This document shows positions 58,308 through 64,000 of a DNA stretch of 64,000 nucleotides, piece after piece. The notes under the pieces are model-generated. The model ran no database searches, was not told the origin of the DNA, and was given only the letters and a program-made list of their open reading frames with translations. Both the position numbers and the translations under genes were made by a program. This DNA comes from Fomitopsis serialis (taxonomy: Eukaryota > Basidiomycota > Agaricomycetes > Polyporales > Fomitopsidaceae): assembly GCF_022376445.1 (NCBI RefSeq), contig NW_025955068.1, positions 62,001 through 126,000 on the forward strand, read 5' to 3'. The first letter of the stretch is position 1, and every line of letters starts with the position of its first letter.

Positions 58308-59628
58308 CTACCTCGACCGCGGCCTTTTCCGGGGCAATTCGTGATCTGCCGCGGTTCTGGTGTCGGATATGGCAGACGGGTCTACTTGAGTGGGTGCAAA
58401 GTAATGCCGCTCCTCGATCACGTCCATTTCCCGACTTGAACGGCTTGTACTCGCAGAACACGGCTCCTATTGGGGTCATAGGCAGACAACAAATTGTTCG
58501 TTACCATGACTGATCATCGACTGCGCTCGCGCAGACATCAGGCAGTCACTGCGATCGACACTCACCGTGGGGACCGGCTCGTCTGGATCTTGGTATGCCC
58601 AGGAGATATCCATAGCTTGGTCGGTTGCTACCCTGGAAGGATCGTTCTGCGGCTTCTCAGTCGAAGTGCCAGGATGTGTTTCCGATGGTGCCCCTAAGCG
58701 TTCAAAGTACAACATCCCGTTGCGTAATGCCTCGAGCACCGCCTTATTTTGTGCGACGGAGAGGGTCGAAGGGTTCTGAAGAGGTACGGAGGAAGGCCAT
58801 CCTACGATTCGGATGCCGTACGTGTCAAGCTTGGAGTGGTCTGTCCACTTCATCTCGGCGTTGCGGATGCCAGACGCCGCCCTGGGTGGTGCACACATAA
58901 GATCAATGAACGCTAGCGGTCACCAAATTCAAACGAAAAGCGTACCTGACAGCATCCCGCACAGAGGAATAGACGTCCGACTTGAGAGAGCTTGCAGGGC
59001 CCTTCCGTCTCGGTGGCGCATTCACGAGCGGAGCATCCGAGAGAGCCGGCTCTCCGGACGTATTCGCTTGTTTGACTTTCGTGCATTGCTCTTGAGAGAG
59101 CCTTGCCCCAGCTGCGCCACAGCCTCTATGGCACCTCCAGAACTCGCGGCCCAAGACGGTGCCTCCGAGAAAGCCCTCGTCCGATGGGTCATTGGGATTG
59201 ACCACAAGGAAGAAGGATTGTAGACCCGCGATCTCTTCAAGGGATTCAAGGGTCCGGGATGTCGTTCGTAAGATAGATGACACTGCCTGATATTAAGCCT
59301 CGTACAGTCAAGACGTGTAATCGGGCGACTCACCCTGTTCGGCCAGGCTACCTTGCGGTACTGTGCTTGGACTGAAGAGCTCCTTGCAGTGCCATTTCGC
59401 CACCTGGTCTCTGATCTGCTCACAAACAAGTATGCACCAACTAGAGCTACGGCAACGGTTGAAACCAACCTCTTCAAATGGACGTGACTCGCGTTCGGCA
59501 AAGGCGCGAAGGTCCGCTAAGCTCTTGTCGAACAATGTCTGTAGCCTCTCGAGGAAGAGCTGTGAGTCGTAATCGCCTTGCATGTCTATGCCTTTCCCCT
59601 TCGTATCAATGCTAGTCTCGGAGTGCAT
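58308..59628 (-). CDS. Uncharacterised conserved-looking fungal protein
   Basis: Function not recognised. Five exons with consistent phases: the ATG at 59628 begins MHSETSIDTKGKG, then a helical stretch (SQLFLERLQTLFDKSLADLRAFAERE), IRDQVAKWHCKELFSPS, LRTTSRTLESLEEIAGLQSFFLVVNP, FLGGTVLGREFWRCHRGCG, and a disordered basic part (PPRRKGPASSLKSDVY). A compact C-terminal block follows (GIRNAEMKWTDHSKLDTYG, IRIVGWPSSVPLQNPSTLS, NKAVLEALRNGMLYFERL). The last exon ends in a basic PRKRPRSR run that could be a nuclear localisation signal, with TAG at 58308. The Tyr-Gly-Ile-Arg...Gly-Trp-Pro block recurs in many agaricomycete hypothetical proteins as I remember them. No enzyme motif is visible. Confidence 0.7.
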
Positions 59629-59882
59629 ATCACAATAGCTGGAACACGACTGAGGATGTGTGCCGAATGAGCTACCACGGGGACGTCACCTAGCTCGTAG
59701 CCGCACCGACAATTAACAAAGCATTCATTGAGGTGGCCGAAAGGAGATCCAATCGGGCATCCCCGAGATCAAGATCTGTGTCAATTTCCCTCCGAGCCGC
59801 GCGGAAAGGCAAGTACTTCGTCTTCACGCGGCTTTCTGTTCTATCCTTCCGGCACCAATATCTCCAGGGACTTCTTTTCACC

Positions 59883-61260
59883 ATGGGCCGTACGCGTACA
59901 AAATCTAAGAAGGCGATTGCCGTGTCTACGAAAGCCTCAACCGCTGAGGAAAGTACAAGTGAACCGTCTATTGCCTCTCTGCTCGAGAAGGCCCAGGCTC
60001 TAGTCGTCGAATGCGACTACGATCTTGCAGGTCGCTTCGCACGACGGATATTAGATCGAGAACCAAACAGCGTGCAGGGCAAGGAGCTGCTTGGTGTGGT
60101 TCAGCTCGAGACGGGAGACCTGGATGCCGCCAAAACGGTACATTTCTACTTCACTGTGGATCGAGCTGGGATCACGAACTCTATGACTGATCGCAGACTT
60201 TCGAATCATTACTGCCTCCGCGAGCAGGCGCGCCGTCAACACCACCGCCATCCGCGCATCTCTACTTGGCCCAATTGGGCGACGATCCACACGCAGCACT
60301 GGAACATTACCAGGCAGCAGTCGACATCCTGAATGGCCAACTAAAGGGGAAGGAACGTGCCACGGATCCCCTCGGAACGAATGACGACGAGAAGGAGCTC
60401 AAGCAGAATATCGTGCGAGCACTGATTGGCATGGTGGAGATATGGATGGATCCCTCATATGATCTCTGGTACGTCTTGAGTTTGGCAATTAGTCTCATCT
60501 TCTCATTTTTGGAGTAGCTTCGATCCTGCAGCCGAGAAGAACTGCGAAGACCTCCTTAACCTGGCGTTGCAAACTGATCCCGGCAACACAGAAGCGTTGC
60601 AGATGTTGGCATCTGTGCGACTGTCCCAGCAGAGACCAGACGATGCAAAAGCATGCCTGGAGGAAGCTTGGACACAGTGGAAGAACCTGGAGCCAGGTGC
60701 GTTTGCCAACCGTTGCGGATCAATGTGCACACACCTCAGACTTCTCATGCTGCCTAGATGACGTGCGCCTGCCGCCAGTCCCTTCGCGTCTCTCGCTCGT
60801 AAGACTATTCCTGGAACTATCGCTCTTTACTCCAGCCCTTCTCGTGTTGCAAGGCATCATGACCGTCGACGATCAGGAAGTAGAGGCATGGTACCTCGAA
60901 GGCTGGTGCTTCTTCCTCATGGCTGAGCAAGCACAAGAGAGCGGAGGGAAGCTCGATGAACTCACCTGGGAAGAACTGGCAAGGGATTCGCGTGACTGCC
61001 TGGAGACTTGCCAGATGGTACGTGCACGATGTCCCAGTCTGTTGTTGTCGTACTCACGATCCATGTCTATGATGCAGTGGCATGTAAACCAAGAACACCC
61101 AGACAAACCACTCTTGCAGCATGTACGCGAGCTGATTGGCAAATTGGAGGCGTTGGGCGTACAACCGTTGTCAGATGATGATGGAGACGATGGCGATGCG
61201 GATGGCTGGCAGGATGTAGAGGGGGCTGAAGACAGCGACGAAGACGTGGAGATGTCATAA
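59883..61260 (+). CDS. Acl4-like TPR ribosome-assembly chaperone
   Basis: 382 codons in five exons (59883-60137, 60197-60468, 60518-60696, 60758-61017, 61078-61260). The product begins MGRTRTKSKKAIAV and contains tetratricopeptide-like helix pairs: LLEKAQALVVECDYDLAGRF, GKELLGVVQLETGDLDAAK, HLYLAQLGDDPHAALEHYQAA, LLNLALQTDPGNTEALQMLA, LSQQRPDDAKACLEEAW, and VEAWYLEGWCFFLMA. The C terminus is highly acidic (DDDGDDGDADGWQDVEGAED). TPR core plus acidic tail is the layout of yeast Acl4, the dedicated chaperone of ribosomal protein L4, and fungal relatives of similar size are annotated that way. The assignment is by architecture. A longer upstream open frame exists, but the ATG at 59883 best fits the basic N terminus. 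Confidence 0.75.
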
Positions 61261-61718
61261 CAGTCATGACGGATTATTGTGTTTGTCACTCGGATCTCTA
61301 ACTCATCGTCCCTACGTGCTACTAGCTCGCTCTCGTACAGTGGACAAAAGTAACTTACAAACACTGCAAGGATATCTATCTGCTTGATTACGCTGCTGCA
61401 AACGTGTCACAGTCCTAAGTTAAGTACGATGCGGCCTTCAGGCCAGGAGGAGGAGGGGATGACATTTAGTAGTCTCGAGCAAGTCGAGAGCGCCGTCACG
61501 GTAGGGCTTCGGGGAACGGCACTGCCCGGTTCACTCGGCCGAGTGAACGCGCGTTACGCGGGTGTGGCTTGGGTGTGGCTGAGAATTATCCTGGGCGCTT
61601 CTGTACCCAGGTCCGTAACTGCCCTCACTTGCTCTGACGGTCTCCCCAGGTCTTTGCAGACGATTTTCGATGGTGAGTGTTCACATATCAAATGCGTCTT
61701 CAAGCTAAAGCTGGTCAG

Positions 61719-63142
61719 ATGAGTAGCCTAGGTATTGCTCGCGCTCAATTGCGGCGTAGCCCGTTGGGTCGGTCACAGTGCTGGCGAACCCCGCCTCCGT
61801 CCGTCCTATTTTTCCAATGTAGAGGCGTTGCTCAAGCAGCGAAACAAGACGCAGCTCAAGATTCACCGAAACCTAAACCAAAAGCTTCAACATCCCTGCG
61901 TAGAACCGCTGCTGCCTCCTTGCCCATTCGTTCGAATCGGACACCAACCCGTAGTGACATTCAACCCATCATTACTCTCGCAACTGCCGAGCGCTACAAC
62001 CTTCATGGCATCGCTGGACGCCTTCCACCTTCAGCCAAGCTCCTACACGAGTCATGGTGGATCCCGAAATGGGGAGAGGATGGGAAGCAGGGCGAGGTAT
62101 TCATTTTCGGTAACGGGAGCTTTGTTTGCTGGGGGCTCGAAGAAGCGCAGGCAAGAAAATTTGCTTCGGAGTTCTTGCGCAAGCCCGTCGTAGAGGTTGC
62201 ACCACTGCGTGAACCGGAGACGGAGGATCTCGAGTTCGTGACTGATCCCGAAGAGTGAGTACGCGCATTATACTGGGTTCAAGTCCCTCACAAGCAGCTT
62301 GTAGAGACACACGACTACAAGGCGATCTCATCATTCTTGGCCGCACACCTAAATTAGACACGGACGATGCAGTACCGAAGGATTTGCCCGAGTCATGTCT
62401 TCCTCAAGAGACCGTCCTTGCTCGTTATGCATACTCCCAGGCTCTGTCCCGCTCCACGGCGCTCTCTGCGCTCGAAGTATCGCTGGAAAGATACCTATCC
62501 TCGATGGCTTTACTTCCGGACACGTTGCAGCGCACGGGCAAACCGGGATTGACCCGGCAGCAACTGGTCATGAAGCTAGGGGAGTTGCTGAAGTTCAGGC
62601 AAGGACTCAACTTGAACAGGGAAAACTTCTCCGATACTCCGGACTTCTATTGGGCTGAACCAGTCCTAGAGAGTGAGCACATCAATCATCTCGCTCAACG
62701 CGTACAGTCTGACGGGCGCGGTTAGACTACTTCCATTCTCTCAGTGCAGCACTGGAGATGAAGTTGCGTACGCAATCGGTTAACGAAAAGATCACATACG
62801 CCGCTGAGGTGAGTGGCTGCCAATACCCCGTTGTACCCCGCAACCGCGCTCACCGCAAGTAAAGATGCAATCCGTACTTCGGGAACTCCTCACAGAGGTG
62901 AGTAATTTTGAATGAACCTATCGCTGCGAGATGAGCGGCAGCTCACCCACCCTACAGACTTCGGCGCACAGGATGGAGCTCATCATCATTGCGCTCATCG
63001 CAGTCGAGGTGGTCATTGTAAGTGCAGTGTTACTTATTCAGGAAAAGTGGCTGATCTGTCTCGTTAGTGCCTCGTCCGCGACGGGCCCGAGCTATGGCAA
63101 ATGATCAGCAACGATGGCGAACCCGCGGAACACAGGCCTTAG
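61719..63142 (+). CDS. DUF155/RMND1-like mitochondrial protein
   Basis: 384 codons in six exons (61719-62254, 62305-62672, 62726-62808, 62865-62897, 62958-63017, 63068-63142). I chose the ATG at 61719 because it opens an ideal mitochondrial leader (MSSLGIARAQLRRSPLGRSQ). An in-frame ATG lies 27 bases upstream. The DUF155 core is visible as TLATAERYNLHGIAGRLPP, GEVFIFGNGSFVCWGLEEAQ, LIILGRTP, ARYAYSQALSRSTALSALE and YLSSMALLPDTLQRTGKPGL. The final exons encode a coiled coil and a C-terminal membrane segment (MELIIIALIAVEVVICLV), as in the RMND1/Rmd family that supports mitochondrial translation. All phases agree. Confidence 0.88.
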
Positions 63143-64000
63143 ACGGAACCCGCCTCGTATATTGTGCACAACTATGACATGGACATGCAGGATCCGCTCC
63201 TAATATCTAATGACTCTACGCATTCTCCCTTCAAGCGCTCCGACTCGCGCGACTCTCGACGAACTCGGCCACAGCTTAACGTGTTAGGCACCTTGTATGG
63301 GCTTAAGGTGATTTAAGCCGCCAAACGATAGCATTTAAGACAGCCTTAACATAGATTCAAGTAAGTAACTGACACAGATCGTTCTGAACGGATTCTCTGA
63401 CAGGTCGCTGACAGGAGTCAGACGCAAACGGCTCCAAATCGCTGGAGAAATTGCAGGTTCTCACTGGGCTTCAACAGCGACTCACTTGTTGGGAGTTCAA
63501 CCCCGCTCAACCTGTTCTCATGACTACGCCGTGTACTCAAACTGTTATGTTACACACTGCTACCATCGGGCAACTCACCACCACTTCGCGTATACACATT
63601 TATCACCGACGTCCAAATCATGTTTGCCAGATTGCATGGCTTCACACTTCGGTATGCACGGTTGTTATTGGGCAGTAACTTGTCGCACGTGTTAATCTAG
63701 GACCGAGTAACTGCTGTCACAGACGCGTCACTGTAACACTCATTTCGAGTTTAAGCTGTTTCTCGAGTTTGTGTACTCAAACCATTGGTGCCAACTGGCT
63801 CCGTATTTAAAATTGACAGTAACATAGAAACTCAAGTGAGGAGCTCGATACACCCGAAAAATGAGTATTGCAGTGGGTGTCACTCCCCTAGACGCCTAAA
63901 GCATATTTGCACCTCCCTCGCTCATAATCTGTGACTCTCCTTAAAATAGGGCACAATCAGTAGTTGGAGAGGTCTTGTGCTGCATCAGAATCCATGCAAA
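63143..64000. other. Right end, no gene recognised
   Basis: Downstream of the DUF155 gene. It contains the word gtgtactcaaac twice (near 63531 and 63771) and a short GCTTAA/TTAAGC inverted pair near 63300-63317. Nothing else is supported. Confidence 0.45.

Overview
The window looks like nuclear DNA of a filamentous basidiomycete, most likely an Agaricomycete and plausibly a wood-decaying polypore. Genes are dense on both strands. Coding regions are cut by many introns of about 50-60 bases with GT/AG ends, some exons are only 6-20 bases long, and the gene set includes two AA14-type copper monooxygenases for plant cell walls, an F-box/LRR-like protein and two LINE retrotransposons. The assignment is from gene content and structure, not from a search.

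Layout. 1-222 holds the 5' end of a type II membrane protein. 3210-7339 (-) is an NRPS-like adenylation-thiolation-reductase enzyme. 8959-10376 (-) and 15699-17787 (-) are two AA14-like LPMO genes flanking a hypothetical protein with a SUMO-interacting-type motif (13814-15187, +). 20075-22627 (+) is a transketolase-family enzyme. About 22950-28345 (-) is a near full-length LINE with two ORFs. 28616-31245 (+) is a divergent beta-tubulin. Then come a DUF1479 2-oxoglutarate oxygenase (+), cyanase (-), SDHAF3 (-), a vacuolar cation/H+ exchanger (-), the cytochrome oxidase zinc subunit Cox4 (+), a multi-TM protein (+), a head-to-head pair of OMA1/M48-type metallopeptidases, a 5'-truncated LINE copy with an exact 18-bp target-site duplication, Svf1 (-), an F-box-like gene (+), an unknown conserved-looking protein (-), an Acl4-like TPR chaperone (+) and a DUF155/RMND1-like mitochondrial protein (+).

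Functionally most genes are housekeeping: mitochondrial assembly and quality control (SDHAF3, Cox4, two M48 peptidases, DUF155), ribosome assembly (Acl4-like), Ca2+ storage, cyanate detoxification and stress survival. The accessory layer is the two LPMOs, the NRPS-like enzyme and the retrotransposons. They do not form one pathway.

The most unusual object is the LINE at 23-28 kb. Its RNase H domain lies between endonuclease and reverse transcriptase, its ORF1 and ORF2 share one frame separated by a single TAG, that TAG lies inside a perfect 11-bp hairpin, and a tail-like segment carries TTAGG-like repeats instead of poly(A). A second global point: several otherwise well-conserved genes carry single-base losses, nearly all beside an identical base, which looks like homopolymer under-calling in the assembly rather than gene death.
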